Shown here piece after piece: positions 8,003 to 14,292 of a stretch of 22,586 nt of DNA. The stretch is from Nitrososphaerota archaeon. GTDB taxonomy: Archaea; Thermoproteota; Nitrososphaeria; Nitrososphaerales; Nitrosopumilaceae. The translations under genes were made by a program, and so were the position numbers. Numbering within the stretch: the first letter of the stretch is position 1; each line of letters starts with the position of its first letter. The notes under the pieces are model-generated. The model was given only the letters and a program-made list of their open reading frames with translations. It searched no databases and was not told the DNA's origin. The DNA lies in NCBI GenBank assembly GCA_022565935.1, contig JADFJY010000007.1, positions 1-22,586 on the forward strand. Direction: 5' to 3'.

Positions 8003-8554
8003 TTACAGTAAGAGAACTGCGGCTGCAAAGACTGTAGTCCATTTGCCATCCTTGTCACCTTTAGTTGCTTGAGTAATATGTTGAGTTTTATAGATTTGAC
8101 CCGAAATCAACCATTGTTGTCTTTTTTCATTCCAGGCTTTCTCAACATCAAATGGAATTCCCAAGGATGATGCTAACATTTGTGCTGCAATATCTTCAGC
8201 ATAGTCACCTGCTTGTAATTCATTTTGACCAAAAGACTCGTATTCAGAGAGATAGCCATATCTTTTCTTATCTTTTGGTTGTGCTATACCTACTGATGCA
8301 GCACACATTCTATGTGGTTCATTGGTTTGGTTCTTTGAATAAATTGTGAATAGAATCTGGCCTGGTTTGATTAGTTTTAAACCATCTTTCCTAGAAATTA
8401 GTTTAGCGTGTGGTGGAAATATACTTGAAATCAATACAATATTTGTTCCAGCTATACCAGCATCTCGTAAAGCAAATTCAAAACTTGTCAATCGGTCTTC
8501 ATGAATACCCTTACCTTTTGTAAGAAATAATTTCTTGGCCATTAAATCTAACAT
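8003..8554 (-). CDS. pdaD: Pyruvoyl-dependent arginine decarboxylase
   Basis: A 183-residue proenzyme that converts arginine to agmatine and CO2, the first step of polyamine synthesis in many archaea. The family's self-cleavage site is visible as IVLISSIFPP: the chain is expected to break between Ser43 and Ser44, turning Ser44 into the catalytic pyruvoyl group. GYLSEYESFGQ carries the glutamate (probably Glu104) that corresponds to the catalytic acid in this family, and the PHRMCAASVGIA block is also typical. Length fits the Methanocaldococcus type enzyme (about 165-180). I kept the start MLDLM because a TATA-like element lies about 29 bases upstream; the second methionine (ATG at 8542) is possible. 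No other polyamine gene is nearby. Confidence 0.93.
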   Translation of the reverse strand: MLDLMAKKLFLTKGKGIHEDRLTSFEFALRDAGIAGTNIVLISSIFPPHAKLISRKDGLKLIKPGQILFTIYSKNQTNEPHRMCAASVGIAQPKDKKRYGYLSEYESFGQNELQAGDYAEDIAAQMLASSLGIPFDVEKAWNEKRQQWLISGQIYKTQHITQATKGDKDGKWTTVFAAAVLLL

Positions 8555-8579
8555 TTCTGAATTGTTGAAAGAGCATTAT

Positions 8580-8587
8580 TATTTATA
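8580..8587 (-). promoter_or_regulatory. TATA box for the arginine decarboxylase gene
   Basis: On the minus strand this reads TATAAATA, the best match to a consensus archaeal TATA box in the window. It predicts transcription start near 8556-8558, a few bases before the ATG at 8554. The remaining gap up to 8712 shows no further feature. Confidence 0.6.
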
Positions 8588-8712
8588 CTTTAATCAAGAG
8601 AAATATCTTTCATAACTGATTTAAAAAATTCACAATATCATTACCTGTTCAAACATATTTCATACAAAACAGAATCAATTATTATTCTACAAGATATTTT
8701 ATGGTAAATATT

Positions 8713-8949
8713 CTAGTCCCGCTTTTTCTTTTTCTTTCTTTTATCAGGCTCACTACGTGTCTGTGTCAAATAGATAAATACGAAAAATGCGCCTAATCCA
8801 ATGTTAATTACGCCCATGAAAGTAAGAATCATAGTCATTTTAGGAGGAGCGAATTGCAGTCCCATAATCAAACCCATTATGCCTGTACCAAAAAACATCA
8901 TCATCAAAATCTTTAGTTTGTTTGGTTCGATGTATCTTATTCTCATCAT
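8713..8949 (-). CDS. Small two-helix membrane protein with basic C-terminal tail
   Basis: A 78-residue protein beginning MMRIRYIEPNK with two membrane helices (about residues 14-31 and 38-60) and a strongly charged tail ending in a run of lysine and arginine (DKRKKKKKRD), which should stay in the cytosol. I do not recognise a functional family. I chose the ATG at 8949 over a TTG nine bases upstream because a TATA-like element (8970-8977, minus strand) is centred about 25 bases before this ATG. It lies upstream of the arginine decarboxylase gene on the same strand, but that gene has its own promoter. Confidence 0.72.
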   Translation of the reverse strand: MMRIRYIEPNKLKILMMMFFGTGIMGLIMGLQFAPPKMTMILTFMGVINIGLGAFFVFIYLTQTRSEPDKRKKKKKRD

Positions 8950-8969
8950 AGGTATCAAAATTGCGGAAT

Positions 8970-8977
8970 ATTATAAA
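8970..8977 (-). promoter_or_regulatory. TATA-like element for the two-helix protein gene
   Basis: On the minus strand this reads TTTATAAT. It is centred about 25 bases before the ATG at 8949 and decides the start choice. Confidence 0.5.
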
Positions 8978-9037
8978 CTGACTGTCAATTCAAACAGATC
9001 ATAATAGAAAAGAGTCTTTTAGAATATCTAGGTAACA

Positions 9038-9045
9038 TTTTAAAC
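9038..9045 (+). promoter_or_regulatory. TATA-like element for tRNA-Thr
   Basis: TTTTAAAC lies about 28 bases before the first base of the tRNA, a usual position for an archaeal tRNA promoter. Confidence 0.5.
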
Positions 9046-9069
9046 CTGAAAAATTTCATTTTACTTTGT

Positions 9070-9143
9070 GCCAATGTAGCTCAGCCTGGTAGAGCAGCTG
9101 ATTTGTAATCAGCAGGTCATGGGTTCAGATCCCGTCATTGGCT
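9070..9143 (+). tRNA. tRNA-Thr, anticodon TGT
   Basis: A complete cloverleaf without intron. The acceptor stem GCCAATG (9070-9076) pairs perfectly with CATTGGC (9136-9142). The D arm is GCTC/GAGC. The anticodon stem GCTGA/TCAGC encloses loop TTTGTAA with anticodon TGT at 9104-9106, reading ACA (Thr). The T arm has loop TTCAGAT. The discriminator at 9143 is T, as is usual for archaeal tRNA-Thr. CCA is not encoded. A T-run follows. Confidence 0.96.
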
Positions 9144-9146
9144 TTT
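9143..9146 (+). terminator. T-run after tRNA-Thr
   Basis: TTTT directly follows the acceptor stem (its first T is the discriminator base) and probably ends the tRNA transcript. Confidence 0.35.
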
Positions 9147-9288
9147 AAATTTCTTAAAGATATGACATCATTGTATGATTTGACAATACGATTATCTAAC
9201 TAGGACATGTGGAGTTAAAGGAAGCACAACCATTTGATAGTTTCTAAAAAGTTATTGATGCTCAATTAGATGCGTAAAAATAACAAGC

Positions 9289-9381
9289 GTTTATTAGACC
9301 ATAATCGAGAATCGCAATTATCGGAATAACGACGAGTAAGCAATGAGCTTTTTCGTTGTTGCTTAAGAGAAGAAAACAAAA
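9289..9381 (+). promoter_or_regulatory. Candidate structured 5' leader of the DEAD-box helicase gene
   Basis: Unlike most genes here, the helicase ATG at 9382 has no TATA-like element 25 bases upstream; the nearest candidates are around 9271-9279 and 9290-9297, so the mRNA should carry a leader of roughly 60-80 bases. Two stems that interleave are visible: 9328-9335 with 9353-9360 (8 pairs, one G-U) and 9337-9343 with 9359-9365 (7 perfect pairs). They can form a pseudoknot or compete. A 7-codon reading frame (9343-9366) also lies in it, in frame with the helicase and closed by the stop at 9364. The rest of the 9144-9381 gap holds no convincing gene. Confidence 0.4.
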
Positions 9382-10701
9382 ATGACAGAATTTAAAGAAT
9401 TAGGATTAAACGACGACATACTGAAAGGGATTAAAGATCTTGGGTATAAAGAACCATTTCCAATCCAAGAAGCAGTAATTCCAGTATTACTTGCAGGAAG
9501 AGATGTTGTAGGTCAAGCCCATACAGGTTCTGGAAAAACTGCAGCTTTTGCATTAGCAATGCTACAAAAAATCAAACCAAGAAATGGAATTCAAGGATTG
9601 ATCATGGCACCTACTAGAGAACTTGCAATGCAGATAACAGAAGAGATAAAGAAATTTGGAAAATATACCAAAATCAGAGTTGTAACAGTTTATGGAGGTC
9701 AAGGAATGGGAATCCAGTTAGATGCTCTTGATAGAGGAGTAGAAATTGTTGTAGCAACACCAGGTAGACTAATAGATCATCTCAAAAGAGGATCTATAGA
9801 ACTAAGAGACATTACCCATATTGTTCTAGATGAAGCAGATACAATGTTAGATATGGGATTCATTGAGGATATTTCATTTATTTTAGATTTAGCACCAGAA
9901 GACAGAGTAATGTCGTTGTATTCAGCAACAATGCCAACTGAGATTCTAAGACTCTCTGAAGAATATCTAAATAATCCAAAACAGTTTCTGTTAAGTGCAG
10001 ATGATCTTAGTGGAGATGGAATAGATCAATCATTTTTGGTAATTAAAGACAGAGACAAATTCAAGTATCTAATTGATTTCATCAAACCAATCAAACGTCA
10101 ATGTATTGTATTTTGTTCAACAAAATATAGAACAAGAGATGTTGCAAAATTCCTTCACCAAGAAAAATTTAACGCTGTTGCAATTGAAGGAGATATGTCG
10201 CAACACAGAAGAGAACAAACAATGGGGAAATTCCGAAGTGGAAAAGCTGACATTCTTGTTGCAACAGATGTAGCCTCAAGAGGCATAGATGTTCCAACAG
10301 TAGAACTAGTAATCAATTATGACGTACCAAATCAAGAACTGTTATATTTTCATAGAATTGGAAGAACAGCTAGAGCAGGTGCAAAAGGTAAAGCAATAAC
10401 ATTTGTGTCATATTCATCTGTTGGAGATTGGAATATTATCAAACGTCAAATCAAAGTTCCACTTGAAGATTTAAATCAGAAAATGGGAATACAAATTTCA
10501 ATTCCAGATCCCCTAAAAAGACAAATGCCATCAAGAAGATACGGAGGTCAATCAAGATCAAACTATTCCAGAGGAGGTCGTTCTGGAGGATACGGAAGAT
10601 CACACAGAGACGGAGATTCAAGAGATGACAGAGGTGGTGGTAGAAAAAGATACAGTGATAGAGGCGGTAAAAATAGCTACGGTGGTCGTAGTAGATGGTA
10701 A
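9382..10701 (+). CDS. DEAD-box ATP-dependent RNA helicase with RGG-rich tail
   Basis: A 439-residue cytosolic RNA helicase. All family motifs are present in order: Q motif (EPFPIQ), motif I AHTGSGKT (46-53), Ia PTRELA, Ib TPGR, II DEAD (150-153), III SAT (181-183), IV VFCST, V ATDVASRGIDVP and VI HRIGRTARAG (324-333). The two RecA domains are followed from about residue 380 by a low-complexity tail rich in Arg, Gly, Ser and Tyr (repeated RGG/YGG units), a nonspecific RNA-binding extension as in DeaD/RhlE-type and eukaryotic helicases. Likely roles are RNA unwinding in ribosome assembly and mRNA turnover, often cold-responsive in this family. An in-frame stop at 9364 fixes the start close to 9382. 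Confidence 0.95.
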   Translation: MTEFKELGLNDDILKGIKDLGYKEPFPIQEAVIPVLLAGRDVVGQAHTGSGKTAAFALAMLQKIKPRNGIQGLIMAPTRELAMQITEEIKKFGKYTKIRVVTVYGGQGMGIQLDALDRGVEIVVATPGRLIDHLKRGSIELRDITHIVLDEADTMLDMGFIEDISFILDLAPEDRVMSLYSATMPTEILRLSEEYLNNPKQFLLSADDLSGDGIDQSFLVIKDRDKFKYLIDFIKPIKRQCIVFCSTKYRTRDVAKFLHQEKFNAVAIEGDMSQHRREQTMGKFRSGKADILVATDVASRGIDVPTVELVINYDVPNQELLYFHRIGRTARAGAKGKAITFVSYSSVGDWNIIKRQIKVPLEDLNQKMGIQISIPDPLKRQMPSRRYGGQSRSNYSRGGRSGGYGRSHRDGDSRDDRGGGRKRYSDRGGKNSYGGRSRW

Positions 10702-10752
10702 TAATTGTAAAACTTATAGACTTTAACTTCGTAATTAGATTAAGATAAAGTA

Positions 10753-10986
10753 ATGCACAAAGGATTCATTTTATTAAATTGTGATCTGGGAGCTGAAGAA
10801 TACATTGTAGATGAGTTAAGACAGATGGATAAAGTCAGTAATGCGTATCTTACTTTTGGGGCATATGATGTAATTGCAGAAATTCAAACAGCAAGCCCAG
10901 AAGAATTTGCTAAAGCAATTGCCACAATTAGAAAACTCTCCAGAGTTGTAAGCACAATGACACTAAATGTGATTGTTCCCGAATAA
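10753..10986 (+). CDS. Stand-alone Lrp/AsnC effector-binding (RAM) domain protein
   Basis: A 77-residue protein that matches only the C-terminal ligand-binding domain of Lrp/AsnC regulators: a first strand GFILLNCDLGAEE, then LRQMDKVSNAYLTFGAYDVIAEI with the typical 'G-x-YD' turn, and a last strand STMTLNVIVPE. The DNA-binding helix-turn-helix is absent. Such proteins form oligomers and bind amino acids or similar effectors; they may modulate full-length Lrp proteins. It lies 51 bases after the helicase gene with a possible own TATA-like element (CTTTAACT, 10721-10728). A second copy of this type is at 21304-21534, and the two align from their first methionine. Confidence 0.87.
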   Translation: MHKGFILLNCDLGAEEYIVDELRQMDKVSNAYLTFGAYDVIAEIQTASPEEFAKAIATIRKLSRVVSTMTLNVIVPE

Positions 10987-10988
10987 TT

Positions 10989-10996
10989 GTTATATG
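10989..10996 (+). promoter_or_regulatory. TATA-like element for the TTG-started gene at 11019
   Basis: TTATATGA is centred about 26 bases before the TTG at 11019. The spacing supports a leaderless transcript that begins at this TTG. Confidence 0.45.
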
Positions 10997-11018
10997 AGTT
11001 AATTAGGATTATTTTGAA

Positions 11019-11309
11019 TTGCAAAAAATAGAGTATGAAGGAAAAGTTTTGGTACTAAATTATAATAATCCACAACCACTATTAGATCATGCTATTCACA
11101 TGTTAGAAAGACATGGAGTAAAGCGTGAAGATATGGAAATAACTGAAACGCCAAGTGCTAAAGTTGGTTCAATAGTAGTTGAGATTTGGCCATATGAGCT
11201 TGTAATAGCAAGAGTTAGAACAATTCGCAATGATTCATTTATCAGCGGTACTGAATTTAAAATTGAACTCAAATTAGACGAAAATGGAAATTATATAGAT
11301 TATCTTTGA
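11019..11309 (+). CDS. Conserved-looking 96-residue hypothetical, TTG start
   Basis: A soluble alpha/beta protein of 96 residues that I cannot assign to a family. It has no signal, no membrane segment and no cysteines. The start must be TTG at 11019: a stop codon lies 15 bases upstream in frame, no in-frame ATG exists before the segment MLERHG, and a TATA-like element is at the leaderless distance. Its stop overlaps the TTG start of the following membrane-anchored gene (TTGA), so the two are probably co-translated. Codon use matches the surrounding genes. Confidence 0.72.
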   Translation: MQKIEYEGKVLVLNYNNPQPLLDHAIHMLERHGVKREDMEITETPSAKVGSIVVEIWPYELVIARVRTIRNDSFISGTEFKIELKLDENGNYIDYL

Positions 11310-11995
11310 AGAAAAAGAAAATTCAAAACATCATAATTGGTATAACTGTAATTCTCATTATTGGATCAATTATAGCATACAATTATTCAGTTGAGCAAAC
11401 TAAACAAAAAGGTCTACAGTTTGGAATTGAGTTAAACCAAATTCAAGAAGATGTAAATCAATTACAATTAAAATTCTATTCTGAGAAAAATAGATGGGAA
11501 GAAGGGGATATTTCAAAAGAAAGATTATTTGATTTCTATGAAAAACATTTAACTAAATTTAAAGAAACAATTTTCAGATATGATGAATTAACGCCACCAG
11601 AACTCTTCAAGAGTTCAGTGGAATTGTTAAAGCTCTCCTCTGAATCTCAGCTAAAAAGTGATTCAGAATTCATTGAATGGATAATAACAGGAGACGAGTC
11701 TGCAAAAGTAAGATCAGACACTCAAATCCAAGAAGCATTAGAATATGAAATGTTGGGACTCGTTGAATTTTATTCAGCCAAAACAGGTGTAAAAAATTAT
11801 GAAGAACCAGAAAAATTTGAAGCACCACCAACAGGGTTAACACAAAAAGTAATTCAAGTATCAGAGAATATGAAAAGTCAATGCGATAAAGAATTTAAAA
11901 ATGAATTAGGAGAATTTGATTCAGATAAAATTGAAGTAGACTGGTTTAATTGTATAAATGAGGCAGAAAAATGGAAGACTGAACATTTGCCATGA
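11306..11995 (+). CDS. N-terminally anchored extracytoplasmic protein, TTG start
   Basis: A 229-residue protein with a lysine-rich start (KKKKIQN), one membrane helix (about 8-25, IIIGITVILIIGSIIAYNY) and a long acidic, mainly helical domain that should be outside. A segment with the pattern LNQIQEDVNQLQLKF may form a coiled coil. Two cysteines near the C terminus (QCDKEF, WFNCINEAEKW) could form a disulfide. I do not recognise the family. The start is TTG, overlapping the stop of the upstream gene by 4 bases; no promoter-like element precedes it, so it depends on the upstream transcript. Confidence 0.75.
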   Translation: MKKKKIQNIIIGITVILIIGSIIAYNYSVEQTKQKGLQFGIELNQIQEDVNQLQLKFYSEKNRWEEGDISKERLFDFYEKHLTKFKETIFRYDELTPPELFKSSVELLKLSSESQLKSDSEFIEWIITGDESAKVRSDTQIQEALEYEMLGLVEFYSAKTGVKNYEEPEKFEAPPTGLTQKVIQVSENMKSQCDKEFKNELGEFDSDKIEVDWFNCINEAEKWKTEHLP

Positions 11996-12016
11996 ACAGA
12001 CATTTGTCATAAACTT

Positions 12017-12024
12017 CTTTAAAG
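12017..12024 (+). promoter_or_regulatory. TATA-like element for the 12044 gene
   Basis: CTTTAAAG is centred about 24 bases before the ATG at 12044. Confidence 0.45.
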
Positions 12025-12043
12025 AATACTACATGAATGAATT

Positions 12044-12802
12044 ATGAAAAAAATTTTCATAATTATTATTATTTTTGCTGGAATAACACCTTTAGCATTT
12101 GGCGATGTAATTATCCAAAATGATCAACAATACATTGGTGATGATGGTGCACTACACATTGTTGGTGAAATTAAAAACAATTTAGACTTTCCATTAAACC
12201 AAATTAATGTTCATGTTACTTTACTTGATGAAAATAATTTCATTATTCAAACAAAGGAAGTAAGTTCACTAGTAAATGTAATCATGCCAGGAATGAAAGG
12301 GCCATTTGATTTGGTTTTAACAAATTATGAAGCAAAAAAAACTGAATCATATTCATTGAAACTAAATTACAAGATTAGCCCTCCAAAAAATCAGGTCATA
12401 GATATTATCGAATCAGAGTTATCTAGAGACAATTACAATAATTTGATGATTACTGGAACTGTAACTAACAGAGGAGACATTACAGCCAATACTGTGGCAG
12501 TAATTGCTACGCTTTACGACAAAGATGGAAATGTAGCAGCAGTATCTAGAGTTCATCCAGAACCAGATTACCTGAGAGCAGAAAGTAATGCATTCTTTGT
12601 AATAGCAATTCCTGACAAAATTCAAGCTAGTGGAATTAATGAATACACTTTGATTGCAGAGTCAGAGGAATATGCAGCTGTTCCAGAATTTCCTGTTGGA
12701 ACACTTGTTTTGCTAGTTGGGGCATTAACTGTATACATTGGAATTACAAGGTATTCAGGTAAAATCACAGCAAACCTGATTTCTGCAACAAATCTAAAGT
12801 AG
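12044..12802 (+). CDS. Secreted protein with two FxLYD-like domains and PEFP-type C-terminal anchor
   Basis: A 252-residue surface protein. The signal peptide covers residues 1 to about 20 (cleavage after AFG). Two related beta-sandwich repeats follow: one around VGEIKNNLDFPLNQINVHVT with LLDENN, and one around TGTVTNRGDITANTVAVIAT with LYDKDGN; both resemble the FxLYD/CARDB type. The C terminus has VPEFP (213-217), a hydrophobic helix (about 218-235) and a basic residue. This is the layout of archaeal sorting signals (PEF/PGF-CTERM type), although the 16-residue tail after the helix is longer than usual, so a plain membrane anchor is possible. The last 38 bases overlap the 3' end of the convergent gene at 12765. 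Confidence 0.82.
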   Translation: MKKIFIIIIIFAGITPLAFGDVIIQNDQQYIGDDGALHIVGEIKNNLDFPLNQINVHVTLLDENNFIIQTKEVSSLVNVIMPGMKGPFDLVLTNYEAKKTESYSLKLNYKISPPKNQVIDIIESELSRDNYNNLMITGTVTNRGDITANTVAVIATLYDKDGNVAAVSRVHPEPDYLRAESNAFFVIAIPDKIQASGINEYTLIAESEEYAAVPEFPVGTLVLLVGALTVYIGITRYSGKITANLISATNLK

Positions 12803-13223
12803 GAAAAATTTCTTCTAATAGTTTTGTTTTTTCTAGAGGTGTTGGTTTTGAGAATTTCATCGGAAAAGTGATGGTTAGCATATCTTGATCAGTATGAGAT
12901 ATTCTAATAGAGTGAATAACACGATTAGTTTTGGATAAGAAATTTTTCCATTTTTGCAAATGTTCATTTACTCGAACCACATTTTTTTCCACTTCAGAAA
13001 TACTAGTATCCAAATCAGTGTCAAACAATTTGAATTTGACTAGAGGAAACATAATCAAACCACCTGAAATTTTGTCGTGATTTTTTAACATTGATAAAAT
13101 AATTTCATCAGAATTTTCTTTTGGGTGAAGCTCGCCATAATCAGGATCAAAATACCCTGCAATCAATTTTTTAGAGTCATATATATGAAAAAAATTTTCT
13201 TCTAGTTCTAATTTCCACAACAT
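12765..13223 (-). CDS. Hypothetical 152-residue soluble protein
   Basis: I do not recognise the family. The protein is soluble, with no signal or membrane helix, and looks alpha/beta. It begins MLWKLELEENFFHIYDSKK and ends PTLDLLQKSGLL. A minus-strand TATA-like TTATTTAT (13242-13249) is centred about 23 bases before the ATG, supporting the start. The 3' end overlaps the convergent secreted-protein gene by 38 bases in opposite orientation, so their transcripts must be partly complementary. The upstream gap is shared with the divergent gene at 13298. Confidence 0.72.
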   Translation of the reverse strand: MLWKLELEENFFHIYDSKKLIAGYFDPDYGELHPKENSDEIILSMLKNHDKISGGLIMFPLVKFKLFDTDLDTSISEVEKNVVRVNEHLQKWKNFLSKTNRVIHSIRISHTDQDMLTITFPMKFSKPTPLEKTKLLEEIFPTLDLLQKSGLL

Positions 13224-13297
13224 TTAGGAAATAATTTATGAATAAATAAACGATTAATCAAAGACAATTAAATAAACTAGGAAAAGGAGAAAAAGTC

Positions 13298-13645
13298 ATG
13301 GTAATTTCTAAAGAGAACAAAGATTTCATTGATAGTTTGATTGACTATTACATTAGTGAATCAGAATCATACAGACAAATTGCAGAAAATTTTGTGCCAG
13401 AGATAGAATCTGTACCAGACACGGCATTTGGAATTATAACAGGGTGTGTGTATTCTGGATTTTTACAAGCATACCAAAACCAACAACAAACACCAAGTTT
13501 AGAAGATGTGCAAGAATTCAATCGAATAATTAAAGAGCGAGCACCACTAATCAAAAAATCCTTACTTGCAACTGACAAGTCACAAAACAATGAAAAGGAA
13601 TTAGATGACAAACCTAAGCAAGATTCTACAGAAAATGATGCATAA
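13298..13645 (+). CDS. Hypothetical 115-residue protein with charged C-terminal tail
   Basis: I do not recognise the family. The N-terminal ~85 residues look helical (SLIDYYISESESYRQIAENF) and the last ~25 are a lysine- and aspartate-rich, probably disordered tail. There is one cysteine and no membrane helix. Two start signals coexist: a Shine-Dalgarno-like AAAAGGAG about 10 bases before the ATG and an ATTAAATA element near 13268-13275 at leaderless distance. If transcription starts further upstream, near the A/T-rich block at 13242-13250, the Shine-Dalgarno sequence would be used. A hairpin follows the gene. Confidence 0.72.
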   Translation: MVISKENKDFIDSLIDYYISESESYRQIAENFVPEIESVPDTAFGIITGCVYSGFLQAYQNQQQTPSLEDVQEFNRIIKERAPLIKKSLLATDKSQNNEKELDDKPKQDSTENDA

Positions 13646-13654
13646 TTTTTAATT

Positions 13655-13737
13655 AGAAAGAGTGCCCAATTGGACACTCTCCTGGTGGACATGGTCGTTA
13701 TCGCAGGTATTTGAAAGTACAAGTTGGCTTGCGATAT
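13655..13737 (-). ncRNA. Candidate minus-strand small RNA with two hairpins
   Basis: This block is GC-richer than its surroundings and holds two inverted repeats. One pairs 13699-13705 with 13730-13736 (7 perfect pairs). The other pairs 13659-13664 with 13675-13680, with CCAATTGG between them. In the second hairpin the irregular pair is U-G on the minus strand and C-A on the plus strand, so the minus-strand RNA folds better. A minus-strand TTTTATTA (13756-13763) predicts a start near 13735, exactly at the outer edge of the first hairpin, and the second hairpin is followed on the minus strand by a T-rich stretch. Read this way it is an RNA of about 80 bases. I do not recognise the family. It could alternatively be a terminator or 3' UTR of the 13298 gene. 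Confidence 0.33.
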
Positions 13738-13817
13738 GAATAATCATGAATAATCTAATAAAACACTTACGTAGAAATTATCAGTAAAGAGATTTTCAAG
13801 AAATAGAAATTAGTTAC

Positions 13818-13825
13818 AGTTTAAT
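13818..13825 (+). promoter_or_regulatory. TATA-like element for the small gene at 13848
   Basis: AGTTTAAT is centred about 26 bases before the ATG at 13848. It argues that translation begins there and not at the upstream in-frame ATG (13824), which overlaps the element itself. Confidence 0.5.
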
Positions 13826-13847
13826 GGGATTTAAAAAAATAAGAATT

Positions 13848-13940
13848 ATGAATGTAGATGGAAGTAAAATTATCTTTGGGTTAGGAGTGTCCTCAGCTGT
13901 GGCAATAGCTGCATTTGCACTATATTTCTCAATTCGTTAA
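13848..13940 (+). CDS. 30-residue single-helix membrane peptide (or N-terminal part of a frame-split gene)
   Basis: A short frame, MNVDGSKIIFGLGVSSAVAI followed by AAFALYFSIR, that forms one clean membrane helix with a basic end. It has a TATA-like element at leaderless distance. Its 3' end overlaps by 26 bases the next frame (13915-14292, shifted by one base), which lacks a promoter and an ATG. Two readings are possible: a genuine tiny membrane peptide coupled to the next gene, or the membrane anchor of a single protein that is split by a one-base frameshift (real, programmed or a sequencing error). I favour the second, because anchor and soluble domain would join smoothly into one ordinary anchored protein of about 145 residues. 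Confidence 0.5.
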   Translation: MNVDGSKIIFGLGVSSAVAIAAFALYFSIR

Positions 13941-14292
13941 AGATAAATCATTAAGAAAATTGAATAAAGTATTGTCGGAAACAAATGAATTCAAAGTTTC
14001 ACAGATAGTAGACAATGGAAAAATCATTCAATTGACATTAATTGAAAATGTCTCAACTGAGCCGATTTCTCAAAAACAAATGATCATAGAAAATGTTTCA
14101 AAAAAGCTTGATTCAGAAACTAAAGAGCAAGTTATGCCATTGTTAGAAGCAATATTACAAGCCCAACCAACTGTAAATATTAAAACATATCAACAAACAC
14201 AAATCACAATAGCAATGCCAAAAGCAAGATATGACCATATGGGAAGGCCTCAAGTTGGAAATACAATTGCTATAGATATGAAAAAAATCTAA
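13915..14292 (+). CDS. Soluble domain of a probable membrane-anchored protein, offset frame
   Basis: A 125-codon frame that I do not recognise. The protein part (from SQFVKDKSLRKLNKVLSE on) is alpha/beta, hydrophilic and has normal codon use, so it is very probably translated. The only start codon before the conserved-looking region is TTG at 13915, lying inside the 30-codon frame of the preceding peptide; the first in-frame ATG is about 60 codons in. No promoter-like element serves it. It may be translated by coupling with the preceding peptide, or may be its continuation after a +1 shift near 13920-13937. The stop overlaps the stop of the convergent DUF255 gene by 3-4 bases. Confidence 0.6.
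   Translation: MHYISQFVKDKSLRKLNKVLSETNEFKVSQIVDNGKIIQLTLIENVSTEPISQKQMIIENVSKKLDSETKEQVMPLLEAILQAQPTVNIKTYQQTQITIAMPKARYDHMGRPQVGNTIAIDMKKI

Noticed and set aside
13348..13722. 124-codon minus-strand frame
   Set aside because: It is antisense to the 13298-13645 gene, with a cysteine-rich, implausible protein and no start signals.
13824..13826. ATG in frame with the 13848 start, which would add 8 residues
   Set aside because: It overlaps the TATA-like element that fits the ATG at 13848 and has no element at its own leaderless distance.
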